Shown piece after piece: positions 10,250 through 19,677 of a DNA stretch of 64,000 nt. The stretch spans positions 310,001 through 374,000 of the forward strand of contig NZ_JABJXD010000001.1 of the NCBI RefSeq assembly GCF_019093865.1, read 5' to 3'. Position numbers and translations under genes: made by a program. The stretch's first letter is position 1. Every line of letters begins with the position of its first letter. Below the pieces are notes generated by a model, which worked only from the letters and a program-made list of their open reading frames with translations, searched no databases and was not told the origin of the DNA. Source of the stretch: Lentibacillus saliphilus. Lineage in GTDB: Bacteria; Bacillota; Bacilli; Bacillales; Amphibacillaceae.

Positions 10250-10522
10250 TATTCCCATTTTATAATCATATTCTTTTGCTTTGTCCACTTTTGCATTTTC
10301 AAAGTTTGTTTGAACAAATGGTTTGTAGGAGCGTTCTATTTTTGAAATAAATGATTGACGTAACAGCTTTTGTTCTACTATATCGATTTGATCACGGTCC
10401 ACATACAATACCGCATATTTTAGCTTTTTTGATACATGAATTAAATGACCGTACCGCTTAATATGTTTCGTATTTTTCATATGCTGAAACCATATAACCA
10501 AACCTTGTCGTTCTTTAATCAT
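10247..10522 (-). CDS. ylbG: UPF0298 family protein YlbG
   Basis: A 91-residue cytoplasmic protein of the YlbG family (UPF0298), starting MIKERQGLVIWFQHMKNTK with LKYAVLYVDRDQ in the middle. Function unknown; conserved next to ylbF across Bacillaceae. It is 35 bases downstream of the ricF remnant on the same strand and is probably cotranscribed with ylbDEF. Confidence 0.88.
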   Translation of the reverse strand: MIKERQGLVIWFQHMKNTKHIKRYGHLIHVSKKLKYAVLYVDRDQIDIVEQKLLRQSFISKIERSYKPFVQTNFENAKVDKAKEYDYKMGI

Positions 10523-10557
10523 TTTATCCCCACCAATCTATATATACATATCGACTA

Positions 10558-10985
10558 TTATGATGCTTGACAGCCGCATGTACCGCCACTCCCGCAGCCA
10601 CATCCGCTGTCTGAGAGCGCAGCGCCATCTTTTGGTGCTTTAACATTCTCACTCACACTATGAGCAATCAGACCACTCACATCATCAAGCAAAGCTTGTA
10701 AAGAACGCTCAGCAATTTTAAATGCCGCAATGGTGTCGTGCATATCCATAGCTCGTTTGGCCGCTCTAATACGCTTCATAATCTCATTATAATCAGGATG
10801 ATACGTACCAAATCATAGTCTGCCTTTAAATCATTAAACGCTTTTATATAGTGTTGTGCCTGTTTATCTTCATTCATGTCTTTTTTGGCTTGTTGATAAG
10901 CTTCCATGACGTCTGACTGCAAAATCATTTTACCTAGCGCTTCACTGCAATCTAAAACATCTACATATTCCATCGTTGCAATCAT
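10558..10985 (-). pseudogene. ricF: Frameshifted ricF (ylbF), RNase Y specificity/regulatory complex subunit
   Basis: The reading frame is broken. Residues MIATMEYVDVLDCSEALGKM through KAFNDLKADYD (start 10985) match the N-terminal half of YlbF, but the frame then ends at about 10777. The second half resumes in another frame as FGTYHPDYNEIMKRIRAAK and ends in the cysteine-rich tail CGCGSGGTCGC at 10558. In the family these halves join through DVQRFG, so about 13 bases appear lost near 10812-10815. RicF forms a complex with RicA and RicT, carrying iron-sulfur clusters, that controls RNase Y processing, sporulation, competence and biofilm. The downstream half has its own ATG (10779) but no clear ribosome site. 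A sequencing or assembly error is an alternative. Confidence 0.8.
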
Positions 10986-11067
10986 GTCAATCACCTCTAC
11001 CAAACATGTTACCATTTTAATGAACGGATGAAAAGTCGGGAGAAAGTACAATTCATTTTATTTCCTA

Positions 11068-11304
11068 CTATGATCCTTTCATAATTCCAGCCATTTGAAT
11101 AAGCATGTTAACCATATCGGCCCTTTGCCCAAACCTTTCAATACGTTGTGTCATCGTTTTTCCATAAAATTCTTTTGCTGCTTTCTCGAGATCAACCAGC
11201 TTTTCTGGTTCCCGGGTCAATATTCGGTACCACTCTGGCCGATGCCTAACGACGTGCAATAAATCAGGACGATTTTGTAAAGCCTCATATACATAGGGTT
11301 GCAT
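11068..11304 (-). CDS. ylbE: YlbE-like protein
   Basis: A 78-residue protein of the YlbE family: MQPYVYEALQNRPDLLHVVR and PEWYRILTREPEKL are typical. Function unknown. It lies 15 bases after ylbD and ahead of the ricF remnant, matching the B. subtilis order. ATG 11304 follows GAGGAATGAGC. Confidence 0.85.
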   Translation of the reverse strand: MQPYVYEALQNRPDLLHVVRHRPEWYRILTREPEKLVDLEKAAKEFYGKTMTQRIERFGQRADMVNMLIQMAGIMKGS

Positions 11305-11319
11305 CAGCTCATTCCTCCT

Positions 11320-11745
11320 CTAGTCTTTAAACCAATCATAAGATGGATCACGGTCTGGCTTGATCGGCAACTGAGGTAACTGGCTTTTCTTAGTATCTTG
11401 AAATTGACCAATAAGCTCTTGGATCGTATTAATCGTTCCACTGAGTTGGTATGCATGCTTTTGAATTTTATCTAAATCAACGGTTTCCGTTAACTTTTTT
11501 AATTGCTCGAACATTTCCGTCTGTTTCTTTGTATCCGTTTCTTTTTCTTCCTTTTTTTCATTTACTTTATGATCGTCAGATTTATAGCTATTCCAGTACG
11601 GGTCATCCTCACCTAGCAGAGTCCACTTTTCATAGTACTCTTGCCATGAGCGGCCACTTTTTCTTATAGACTCGATTAATTTAGGATGCCGATTTATAAA
11701 TGCTTTAAATTCACGTACTTGCGGATGTAAATCTTTCTCTGTCAA
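11320..11745 (-). CDS. ylbD: YlbD family spore coat protein
   Basis: About 141 residues with the YlbD signature LHPQVREFKAFINRHPKLI near the N-terminus and YYEKWTLLGEDDPYWNSYK around residues 39-57, then a charged linker and a tail ending DPSYDWFKD. B. subtilis YlbD is reported as a spore coat protein. I start it at TTG 11745 because GGGGTGAT lies five bases upstream; an upstream in-frame start at 11766 lacks support. First gene of ylbD-E-F-G. Confidence 0.8.
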   Translation of the reverse strand: MTEKDLHPQVREFKAFINRHPKLIESIRKSGRSWQEYYEKWTLLGEDDPYWNSYKSDDHKVNEKKEEKETDTKKQTEMFEQLKKLTETVDLDKIQKHAYQLSGTINTIQELIGQFQDTKKSQLPQLPIKPDRDPSYDWFKD

Positions 11746-11928
11746 CGTAATCACCCCACTCCACAATCTCTTGGCTCATGCTAATATATGCGTGATTAAA
11801 TCCCAATGTGAACGATAGTGAGCGTCTAACACCCCCTACGCATGATGCGCATCTAATTCATTGCAACTTCAATAATTTCATATTATGATAGCATTATATG
11901 TATAGATATATAATAAGGGGTGAGTAGA

Positions 11929-12342
11929 ATGAGAATAGAAAACTTAGGCATTGAGGATATGATCATAGATATAAAAGTATTAGATCAATTAATGGCTAAT
12001 CACGCATTTATCCGTGCCGGCCAATGGGATTATGAGCGGGTTACTTATGATTATAAAGTTGGCTCAAAAGAAAAAAACATCACATATTACATTCGGGTTC
12101 AAGGTTATGCCATAGAAGGTGATGTCGACCGCAAAACTGCTGTTATCAAGCTTAAAACACCACTTTTAGGTAAGCACTATTACCCGCATGGTATAGAGTA
12201 TGGAGAAGAAGAGGATTTCCCTGAAAACTTGATTGAGCGGGCTAAAAAGCTTTTACAAAATGTCACTTCAGATATTAGTGAACATCAAGACATACAGCCC
12301 CAAGATGATCATCAGGGGTCCGAATTACAGCAAACAAATTAA
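11929..12342 (+). CDS. ylbA: YugN-like family protein (YlbA)
   Basis: A 137-residue cytoplasmic protein of the YugN-like family. The central WDYERVTYDYKVGSKEK and the LKTPLLGKHYYPHGIEYGEEEDFP block are typical. Function unknown. ATG 11929 follows AAGGGGTGAG; the in-frame GTG at 11920 falls inside that ribosome site. Divergent from the ylbDEFG cluster; ylbB and ylbC, found nearby in B. subtilis, are absent. Confidence 0.8.
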   Translation: MRIENLGIEDMIIDIKVLDQLMANHAFIRAGQWDYERVTYDYKVGSKEKNITYYIRVQGYAIEGDVDRKTAVIKLKTPLLGKHYYPHGIEYGEEEDFPENLIERAKKLLQNVTSDISEHQDIQPQDDHQGSELQQTN

Positions 12343-12352
12343 ATGGCACAAA

Positions 12353-12388
12353 CCGACACTCATCTTTTTGAGAGCGTCGGTTTTTTTA
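12353..12388 (+). terminator. Terminator after ylbA
   Basis: CCGAC and GTCGG close a hairpin followed by seven T residues, 11 bases after the ylbA stop. Confidence 0.75.
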
Positions 12389-12528
12389 CCGGTCATATGT
12401 GTTTCGTTAAACGACTTGTAAATTTGACTTATTAAAGTTGTAAATACTCGTGTAAACATCTGTTCAAAGTCGTCATTTAATGCTATATTTCTTTATAGAT
12501 ACATTGAGAAAGGAGACTTTCGATCAAC

Positions 12529-13587
12529 TTGTTCCGGTTTATTACAAAACGCCAATGGACCATCATCTTTTTAATCATTTTAATGGTACTTTCTTTTTAC
12601 TTTATCCTACCTATCTCTGTTCCGCTTATTCTTGCCTTTATAACAGCACTCAGTTTGAATCCTGTTATACGGATGCTGCAGAAAGGGTTAAAAGCCAGTC
12701 GGAAAATGGCCGTTGCCATTGTCTTTATTCTTTTTGTGCTCATGATTAGCTTGCTCGGAACCTTCGTTGTCACGAAGTCCATTTCACAAGTGATTACATT
12801 TGTTGAAGAAGTACCAACTTACTTTAACCAACTTAATGACGTTTACGAAGAATGGGAGCGCAATTTTGAATCATACGCCCAAAACCTTCCAACTGAATTT
12901 GTCAATCAAGTCATGAGTAGCTTCGAAGAGAATGTCACATCATTGAGTCAAACAGCAAAAGAAAAAATAACACTCGATTCTATCGCTCAAGTGTTCACAA
13001 GTGTTCCAAACTATTTAATCGCGTTTTTAGTTTACTTAATTGCCTTGTTCTTATTTATGTTAGAACTACCAATCCTTAAAGCAAAGGTATACAACATGTT
13101 CACCGATGAGACTGCGGAAAAGGTATCGTTTATGACGAATCGATTAGCCAGCGTCATCCTTGGATTTTTAAAGGCTCAGTTCTTCGTCAGTATTTTTATT
13201 TTTTTCATCTCACTCATTGGACTTTTATTTATTGCGCCTGAAGTTGCATTCATTATGTCTATCATTATTTGGATAGTCGATATGATTCCAATTATTGGCT
13301 CAATCATCATTCTCGGACCTTGGTCCTTGTTTATGTTTTTGTCAGGCAATATTGAAATGGGTGTTCAGTTGGCGATACTAACCATTATTTTACTAGGGGT
13401 TAGACGTACAGTGGAACCAAAAGTAATGGGACAGCAAATCGGCTTGTCTCCATTGGCCACATTAATTGCGATGTTCCTAGGCTTGAAATTGATGGGATTA
13501 CTTGGATTCATTTTAGGACCATTATTAGTTATTGCGTTTACTTCTGCTCGAGAAGCAGGCATTATTAAATGGAACGTCAAAATCTAG
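12529..13587 (+). CDS. AI-2E/YtvI-type membrane protein
   Basis: A 352-residue polytopic protein of the AI-2E transporter (PerM/YtvI) family. N-terminal helices (residues about 10-30 and 55-80), a soluble stretch (about 85-155), and the family core IIWIVDMIPIIGSIIILGPW followed by GVRRTVEPKVMGQQIGLSPLATL. The members nearest in length include sporulation protein YtvI, but substrate and role cannot be read here. The start is TTG 12529 with AAGGAGA about 12 bases upstream. Stands alone between ylbA and ctaG. Confidence 0.8.
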   Translation: MFRFITKRQWTIIFLIILMVLSFYFILPISVPLILAFITALSLNPVIRMLQKGLKASRKMAVAIVFILFVLMISLLGTFVVTKSISQVITFVEEVPTYFNQLNDVYEEWERNFESYAQNLPTEFVNQVMSSFEENVTSLSQTAKEKITLDSIAQVFTSVPNYLIAFLVYLIALFLFMLELPILKAKVYNMFTDETAEKVSFMTNRLASVILGFLKAQFFVSIFIFFISLIGLLFIAPEVAFIMSIIIWIVDMIPIIGSIIILGPWSLFMFLSGNIEMGVQLAILTIILLGVRRTVEPKVMGQQIGLSPLATLIAMFLGLKLMGLLGFILGPLLVIAFTSAREAGIIKWNVKI

Positions 13588-13636
13588 CATTTTAGCAAGA
13601 ATACAGACGATAACCGATTTCGTCTGTTAAACACAG

Positions 13637-13674
13637 ATAAAAGGAGTTGACATCAATCAGTCAACTCCTTTTAT
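13637..13674. terminator. Bidirectional terminator between the AI-2E family gene and ctaG
   Basis: A 15-bp perfect stem, ATAAAAGGAGTTGAC with GTCAACTCCTTTTAT, around an eight-base loop, sits between two convergent genes and can serve both. Confidence 0.85.
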
Positions 13675-13681
13675 CATTATA

Positions 13682-14602
13682 TTATACTGTATGAACATGC
13701 TCTGCTTGCTGATGCGAAGGAAGTGGATCAACTTTCAGACTTTCTTTGTTGAACCACTTGAAAAAGATTCGACCAATCATTGTCCCATAAACGATTTCTT
13801 GCATGATTTTCATAACAATTCCACCTAATTGTTGATCTTCCAAAATATTCATTGAAGAAAACATTTCTGGTCCTGATATCGGAAACTGCAGCCCATCGAG
13901 TACATTGCCCGGTACACATAAGCTTAAAGCTTGAATCCAAGCACCTTGTGAGCTGTATGTCGAGTATAAAGGTACATCCGAAAAAATAATTAATACACAC
14001 GCTGGGGTAATTAATACACTCCCCCCGACAATATAACCCATTTTCAATAAAGGTGATATGGTATCTTGCTGTTTGATAGGGGCCACAATCGGCCACCACA
14101 TTACAAACGCCGAAAACAAGATCAGTAGAGACATTGACGTATGCTCAAGCTGGCCTGACTTAGCAAAATTAAAAACTGCCGGTAAATGATACAATGAAAA
14201 TAACGCGTTAAATAACAATAGAGAAATAAGTGGTTTTGTAACCAATTTAAATATTGGCTTGATCACCGATAGATTTGTAACCTTTATCCAAATCCACTCT
14301 GGAACACTTTTCAATATGAGAATCGGAAACACAAGGTAATAAATTGCCATTTGAGTCATATGAGCAGTTAGCATAATGTGAGATAACAGATCAACCGGCC
14401 CGCCTTTAACAACATAAAGCAATATGAGTGCCGTATAAAAATACACTTGTTGCTTCGATGTTGGTTTTTCAGCTTCTGTAGAAAAAGATTTACGGTATGG
14501 TCCTGTTATCAAATAATATGCGATGCCCAGTGTAAGGACAAACAGAAAAAAATAAGGGCTCCACAAAGCACGAAATCCGAAAATCTGTAGGTCAAGCCAC
14601 AT
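13682..14602 (-). CDS. ctaG: Cytochrome c oxidase assembly factor CtaG
   Basis: A 306-residue membrane protein with about seven transmembrane helices, of the caa3-type CtaG family. MWLDLQIFGFRALWSPYFF starts the protein and GPVDLLSHIMLTAHMTQM carries conserved histidines. It is required to assemble active caa3 oxidase, probably in copper insertion into the CuA/CuB centres. It follows ctaF but is separated from it by a terminator hairpin at 14729-14756, so it may have its own promoter. Confidence 0.93.
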   Translation of the reverse strand: MWLDLQIFGFRALWSPYFFLFVLTLGIAYYLITGPYRKSFSTEAEKPTSKQQVYFYTALILLYVVKGGPVDLLSHIMLTAHMTQMAIYYLVFPILILKSVPEWIWIKVTNLSVIKPIFKLVTKPLISLLLFNALFSLYHLPAVFNFAKSGQLEHTSMSLLILFSAFVMWWPIVAPIKQQDTISPLLKMGYIVGGSVLITPACVLIIFSDVPLYSTYSSQGAWIQALSLCVPGNVLDGLQFPISGPEMFSSMNILEDQQLGGIVMKIMQEIVYGTMIGRIFFKWFNKESLKVDPLPSHQQAEHVHTV

Positions 14603-14728
14603 CTCGTATCACTCCTTTATAGCCATGCAATGAAACTCATTCACGCCTATTTTAATACACTTCACACTTTAATGCATAAGAAGTGAATTAAAAAGACAGC
14701 TGACGTTCCATATTAGATGCGTCAAGAG

Positions 14729-14756
14729 AAAAGGATCGGGTGTACCCGATCCTTTT
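14729..14756 (-). terminator. Terminator after ctaF
   Basis: AAAAGGATCGGGT and ACCCGATCCTTTT form a 13-bp stem with a two-base loop, just below the ctaF stop. It probably ends or attenuates the ctaCDEF transcript ahead of ctaG. Confidence 0.75.
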
Positions 14757-14764
14757 TGTTTGTA

Positions 14765-15085
14765 TTACCACCAGCTGATGACACCTAGACCAGCTAGCGT
14801 TAAAAGTGCGCCCCAAACACCGCCATATATCATCGTAGCCGGCATTTCATGGCCCTTATCCTTCATATGCATGAAGTAATAAAACTGAAACGCAACCTGA
14901 ATGGCTGCCAGTATGACGAGCACCGGGATGACAAACATTTTATCCATAATGCCAGTTGCAACAATGACGAATGCGATGATTGTCAAGACAATCATTAAGC
15001 CAAAAGAGATTAAATGCTTTTGCATCTCTTCCTTATTCTTTTGCTTTTGATACGCACGTATTTTATCAGAATTGGTATTTTCCAT
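14765..15085 (-). CDS. ctaF: Cytochrome caa3 oxidase subunit IV
   Basis: A 106-residue protein with three membrane helices (about 25-45, 52-72, 82-104). The FYYFMHMKDKGHE loop is typical of CtaF/CyoD-type subunits. Small membrane subunit of the caa3 oxidase. It starts three bases after ctaE. Confidence 0.92.
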   Translation of the reverse strand: MENTNSDKIRAYQKQKNKEEMQKHLISFGLMIVLTIIAFVIVATGIMDKMFVIPVLVILAAIQVAFQFYYFMHMKDKGHEMPATMIYGGVWGALLTLAGLGVISWW

Positions 15086-15088
15086 TAT

Positions 15089-15712
15089 TTACGCCACCTT
15101 TCCCATTAAGTAAACGACCGTAAATACAAATACCCAAATCACGTCAATGAAATGCCAGTATAGACTGAACGTATAGTATTTTGGTGCGTTGTACAGGTTA
15201 AGTCCGCGCTTGGCATTGCGAATCATAATCGTAATTAACCACGCAATACCGAATGTTACGTGCCCACCATGAAAGCCTACTAAAGTATAAAAAGCAGACC
15301 CAAAGGCTGAACTTCGAAACGTAAAACCATAATCTGTAATATAGTGGGCAAACTCATAAATTTCAAGACCAAGAAAGCTCAGTCCTAACAAGCCTGTTAC
15401 ACCAAGCCAAAGCTGCATCTTTTTAAAGTCCTGATTTTTCATATGATACATAGCGTAAACACTCGTTAAAGAGCTGGTTAAGAGAAGAATTGTCATAATA
15501 AACACAAGCTCTAGACCAAACATTTCTTGCGATGTCGGTCCCCCTGCTGTTGAATTACGCAATGCAATGTACGTCCCGAATAAACTCGCAAACAGAACTG
15601 TCTCTCCACCTAGAAAAAACCACAGGCCAAGAAATTTGTTTTTGCCTTCAAGGGTAGCCTTTTCTGGTTCATTTGGCATCGTTTCAGGATTCAACGGATG
15701 AATGTGACTCAT
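15089..15712 (-). CDS. ctaE: Cytochrome caa3 oxidase subunit III
   Basis: A 207-residue protein with five membrane helices of the COX3 family. FLGLWFFLGGETVLFASLFG (about 27-46) and the GFHGGHVTFGIAWL and YWHFIDVIWVFVFTVVYL blocks are diagnostic. It contacts subunit I in the plasma membrane. It starts directly after the ctaD stop. Confidence 0.96.
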   Translation of the reverse strand: MSHIHPLNPETMPNEPEKATLEGKNKFLGLWFFLGGETVLFASLFGTYIALRNSTAGGPTSQEMFGLELVFIMTILLLTSSLTSVYAMYHMKNQDFKKMQLWLGVTGLLGLSFLGLEIYEFAHYITDYGFTFRSSAFGSAFYTLVGFHGGHVTFGIAWLITIMIRNAKRGLNLYNAPKYYTFSLYWHFIDVIWVFVFTVVYLMGKVA

Positions 15713-17566
15713 TTATTTAGCCTCCCTTTCCAGCTCTTCTTTCTTAACATAGAAACCAAGGTCATCCTTCAGAGAACGAACAACCATTGTTCCAAGGGCT
15801 AGCGCCATGCCACCGTAAAGCACGATATACCAAAGCTTATGATCAACTTGGTAGATAAAGCCAATACCGGCAATGAAAAACCCTAATGACATTATAAATG
15901 GTAGGATTGAACCATTTGGCATATGGATGTCGTCTAGTGGTTCACCTGGTGTCATCTGCTTATTACCTTCTGTTTTCTCAATCCACAAGGCATCGAGTCC
16001 ACGAACAAGCGGAACCTGTTTAAAGTTATAAAACGGCGGCGGCGATGGAATTGACCACTCAAGCGTGCGCCCGTCCCATGGATCCGCTTCAGCTTTTTCC
16101 CCTTTAACAGCTGTAGCAATAACGTTCCACAAGAACATAATGACACCGACACCCATCAGAAACGCACCAATGGTACTGATGAAGTTGCCTAAGTCAAGCT
16201 CTTGATCATTCAGAAATACCCAATAACGTCGTGGCATACCCATCAAGCCTAAGAAATGCTGAACAAAGAAAGTAAAATGGAAACCAAAGAAAAATACCCA
16301 GAACGTCCATTTACCTAAAGTTTCATTTAAAATCCGTCCAAACATTTTAGGCCACCAGTAGTGAAGGCCGGCAAAAATACCGAATACCGTTCCACCAACA
16401 ATAACATAGTGGAAATGCGCAACGACAAAATACGTATCATGATACTGATAGTCCGCTACGGCTGACCCCAGCATGACCCCGGTCATACCACCAATTGTAA
16501 AAGTTGGAATGAATCCGAGTGACCATAGCATTGCTGAATTAATCTTGATACTTCCGCCCCACATTGTGGCAAGCCAGTTAAAGATCTTAATTCCAGTTGG
16601 GACCGCAATCGCCATCGTTGCAACAGCAAAGATGGAGTTCGCCATTGCGCCAAGTCCTACTGTAAACATGTGATGCGCCCAGACCATAAAGCCTAAAAAT
16701 GCAATCAACATTGTTGCAAATACCATGGCCGTATAACCGAATAGACGTTTCTTGGAAAATGTAGCAAAAATCTCACTAAAGATACCGAAAATCGGTAAAA
16801 TCAAAATGTAAACTTCTGGATGACCGAAAATCCAAAATAAATGCTCCCAAATAATGGCGTTTCCACCAAGTGCCGCATTAAAGAATGCTGATCCAAACAT
16901 ACGATCAAACATTAACAAGAACAAACCAATCGTCAAAGCTGGAAACGCAAATAAAATGAGGACACTTGTAATAAATGTTGTCCATGTAAAGAGTGGCATA
17001 CGCATGTATGTCATTCCTGGTGCACGCATATTAATGATTGTAGCTAAGAAGTTAATACCACTCATTAATGTCCCTGCACCTGCAATCTGCAAACCGAGCA
17101 CATAGAAATCAACACCGTGTGTTGCTGAATCTGTTGCCAGCGGGACATATGACGTCCACCCCGCATCCGGGGCGCCTCCTAGGAACCAGCTCATATTGAG
17201 CAAAATGCCTCCAAATATAAACAACCATACACCGAGTGCATTCAAGAAAGGAAATGCGACATCGCGTGCGCCGATTTGTAAAGGCATTGCTGCGTTCATT
17301 AAAGCTAGTATCAATGGCATTGCCGCCAAAAATATCATCGTTGTGCCGTGCATTGTAAACATTTCATTATAAAACCCGGCACTTATAAAATCGTTCATTG
17401 GTTTGATTAACTGAATTCTAATAATCAGTGCTTCAAGTCCGCCAAGCAGGAAAAAGAATCCACCGCCAAACAAGTATAAATGTGCTACTTTTTTGTGATC
17501 AACAGTCGTTAAGTAATCCCACAATATAGCACTAAAACTTCTCTTTTGAGTAGCTGCTATACTCAA
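15713..17566 (-). CDS. ctaD: Cytochrome caa3 oxidase subunit I
   Basis: A 617-residue heme-copper oxidase catalytic subunit with about 14 membrane helices. Visible ligands: the low-spin heme histidine in FTMHGTTMIF, the CuB histidine-tyrosine pair in FGHPEVYILILP, the HH pair in VWAHHMFTVG, and the heme a3 and a histidines in YFVVAHFHYV. Reduces O2 to water and pumps protons. I start at TTG 17566 because GGAGG lies eight bases upstream and the protein then begins SIAATQKRSF; the ATG at 17599 lacks a ribosome site. Confidence 0.97.
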   Translation of the reverse strand: MSIAATQKRSFSAILWDYLTTVDHKKVAHLYLFGGGFFFLLGGLEALIIRIQLIKPMNDFISAGFYNEMFTMHGTTMIFLAAMPLILALMNAAMPLQIGARDVAFPFLNALGVWLFIFGGILLNMSWFLGGAPDAGWTSYVPLATDSATHGVDFYVLGLQIAGAGTLMSGINFLATIINMRAPGMTYMRMPLFTWTTFITSVLILFAFPALTIGLFLLMFDRMFGSAFFNAALGGNAIIWEHLFWIFGHPEVYILILPIFGIFSEIFATFSKKRLFGYTAMVFATMLIAFLGFMVWAHHMFTVGLGAMANSIFAVATMAIAVPTGIKIFNWLATMWGGSIKINSAMLWSLGFIPTFTIGGMTGVMLGSAVADYQYHDTYFVVAHFHYVIVGGTVFGIFAGLHYWWPKMFGRILNETLGKWTFWVFFFGFHFTFFVQHFLGLMGMPRRYWVFLNDQELDLGNFISTIGAFLMGVGVIMFLWNVIATAVKGEKAEADPWDGRTLEWSIPSPPPFYNFKQVPLVRGLDALWIEKTEGNKQMTPGEPLDDIHMPNGSILPFIMSLGFFIAGIGFIYQVDHKLWYIVLYGGMALALGTMVVRSLKDDLGFYVKKEELEREAK

Positions 17567-17620
17567 TTTATTAACCTCCCTCTCTATCTTCCAACCCATT
17601 ATGTCTATTTATTTATCAAT

Positions 17621-18679
17621 CTAGTTTCCTGCAACATCCGGTGTAATTTCCGTATGCTTTAACTGCATGAGGTATTCAGCAATCTTTTCTGCATCTTCTT
17701 TAGATACATCAGGATATGTGCCGGTCATGTTATTACCTGGCTTAAACTTTTCAGGATCTTGAATCCAATCTGCCAAGTTTTCTGGAGTCATCTCCATAAA
17801 TCCAGCAACTTTTGTCCGGTTTCCAAAGTTCGTCAAGTTCGGTGCGACATTGCTACCTGTTGAGCCAATAGCGTGACAGGTCATACAATTATTAGCTTCG
17901 AATAATTCCTTACCCTCGACAGCTACAGCGTCTTGTGGTTCTTCTTCTGGATCAACACTTTGCATGTCAGCAACCCACTGCTCGTATTCTTCTGGACTGA
18001 CTGCAACCACTTTAAAGTCCATCAATGAGTGAGATGGGCCACACAGCTCCGCACATTTCCCCCAGTAAACCCCTTCTTCATAAGCTTCAATGTACATTTG
18101 ATTCGTATTTTCAACGTTTACATCCATTTTTCCTGCAATTGTCGGCACCCAAAATGAGTGAATAACATCAGATGAAATCATATTCAAATAGACTTTTTCA
18201 CCTACAGGAATGTACATATCCTGACTCGTTTGAATTTCTTCACCTTGATACTCAAAATGCCACCAATATTGATTACCCGTAACGTCAACACTTATGGCAC
18301 CTTCTTCAGCAGCACCTGATACATCAGCAAGATCAAAAGTTGCTATGACCGTCGGAATAGCCAAAACAAATACAAGAATAATAGGAATGACTGTCCAAAT
18401 AGTCTCTAGTGTCTTATTCCCTTCTACTTGCTTCGGTATATAATCCTCTTGACCTTTCTTTTCTCTAAAGCGAAACAACACGATTGTATAAATGATCATA
18501 ACTGACAAAAATACAAAGGTCATTACGACAATAGAAAGAATGATTAATTTCATTGAACTTTCAGCACCATATCCCTTTGGCACAAACGCAGTCAGATTTT
18601 CTTTACCGCAGCCTGTAAGAACAAGCGCCAATACCCCTAGTATGAATAGTGCGCGAAATTTCCCCATCCAACCTTTCAT
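17621..18679 (-). CDS. ctaC: Cytochrome caa3 oxidase subunit II (CuA and cytochrome c domains)
   Basis: A 352-residue lipoprotein. Lipobox LTGC at residues 21-24, two membrane helices (about 44-70 and 90-112), CuA domain with IHSFWVP and CAELCGPSHSLM, and a C-terminal cytochrome c domain with the heme motif CMTCH. The fused heme domain marks a caa3 rather than aa3 oxidase; it takes electrons from membrane cytochrome c. Upstream of ctaD by 54 bases in the ctaCDEF operon. Confidence 0.97.
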   Translation of the reverse strand: MKGWMGKFRALFILGVLALVLTGCGKENLTAFVPKGYGAESSMKLIILSIVVMTFVFLSVMIIYTIVLFRFREKKGQEDYIPKQVEGNKTLETIWTVIPIILVFVLAIPTVIATFDLADVSGAAEEGAISVDVTGNQYWWHFEYQGEEIQTSQDMYIPVGEKVYLNMISSDVIHSFWVPTIAGKMDVNVENTNQMYIEAYEEGVYWGKCAELCGPSHSLMDFKVVAVSPEEYEQWVADMQSVDPEEEPQDAVAVEGKELFEANNCMTCHAIGSTGSNVAPNLTNFGNRTKVAGFMEMTPENLADWIQDPEKFKPGNNMTGTYPDVSKEDAEKIAEYLMQLKHTEITPDVAGN

Positions 18680-18732
18680 GAATGTATACCTCTCTTTCTC
18701 TTTATAGCTTCCATTTTATGAATAATTGGTTC

Positions 18733-19677
18733 TTAACCAAATGGAAATTCAATTGTAGATACCACCATTAACAAAAACAATACCGTTAAGTAATTGAGTG
18801 AATAGATAAAGACTCGATTCGCCCATTTTAAATCATCTTTTGCGAAAAATCCCTTTAAACTAATCAATAACCAGCCAATATTTAAAAGTGTAGCTAATAT
18901 CATAAAAGTACTCCCAAGAGGCATTAAAAAAAACGGCAACGGTAACAAACAAATAATATAGATAACGATTTGCCTTTTAGCCATTTGAAAGCCTTTTACA
19001 GTTGGCAGCATTGGTATGTTCGCTTTTGTATACTCGTCATTTTTTTTGATCGCTAAGGCTAAAAAATGCGGTATTTGCCAAATAAACATGATTAGAAACA
19101 ACGTTACAGGGACGATGCTAAGGTTTTGCTCTACTGCTGTCCATCCTATAAGTGGTGGAATTGCTCCTGACACACTTCCAATAACCGTATTTAGAGTGTA
19201 TCGACGCTTAGACCACATCGTGTACAGAACAACGTATAGAAACCAACCAATAAACGCGATAATAGCTGCTGTAATAGAGATGACGAGCAACAGCCCAATC
19301 CCAACGACGGTAAATACAATTCCAATAATAAATGCAGTAGTTAAAGAGATACTTCCGGTAACTGTTGGTCTTGACTGTGTTCGTTCCATAACTGGATCAA
19401 TATCAACATCAAACCAGTTATTCATGACACAACCACCTGCAATAACAAGTCCACTGCCTAGTAGTGTTAGAAGCAACACATCCCAATTGGCAAGAAACGG
19501 TGTCTCTGTAATAAAGTGCGCCAGCCAGAATCCGACAAAAACAGTCATTAGATTCGCATTCACAATGCCCATTTTAAAGAGCGCTTTCAAGTCCCTCATC
19601 CATACCCATTTGTCTTCATTAAGCATCGATACAGTCCCCAAGGCTTGCGAGGATGACGTAACTCCCACTTTTCCCAC
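18733..19677 (-). CDS. ctaB: Protoheme IX farnesyltransferase (heme O synthase)
   Basis: A 314-residue UbiA-type prenyltransferase with about nine membrane helices. The allylic diphosphate/Mg motif is NNWFDVDIDPVMERTQSRP (about residues 86-104). Converts heme B to heme O for CtaA. Start GTG 19677 follows GGGGGGAT. First gene of ctaB-C-D-E-F, divergent from ctaA. Confidence 0.95.
   Translation of the reverse strand: MGKVGVTSSSQALGTVSMLNEDKWVWMRDLKALFKMGIVNANLMTVFVGFWLAHFITETPFLANWDVLLLTLLGSGLVIAGGCVMNNWFDVDIDPVMERTQSRPTVTGSISLTTAFIIGIVFTVVGIGLLLVISITAAIIAFIGWFLYVVLYTMWSKRRYTLNTVIGSVSGAIPPLIGWTAVEQNLSIVPVTLFLIMFIWQIPHFLALAIKKNDEYTKANIPMLPTVKGFQMAKRQIVIYIICLLPLPFFLMPLGSTFMILATLLNIGWLLISLKGFFAKDDLKWANRVFIYSLNYLTVLFLLMVVSTIEFPFG

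Noticed and set aside
10108-10350. 80-residue plus-strand frame near ylbG
   Set aside because: It would run through the terminator hairpin at 10219-10249 and into ylbG; no ribosome site.
13728-14099. 123-residue frame within ctaG
   Set aside because: Shadow of ctaG in another frame; cysteine-rich but without ribosome site or family.
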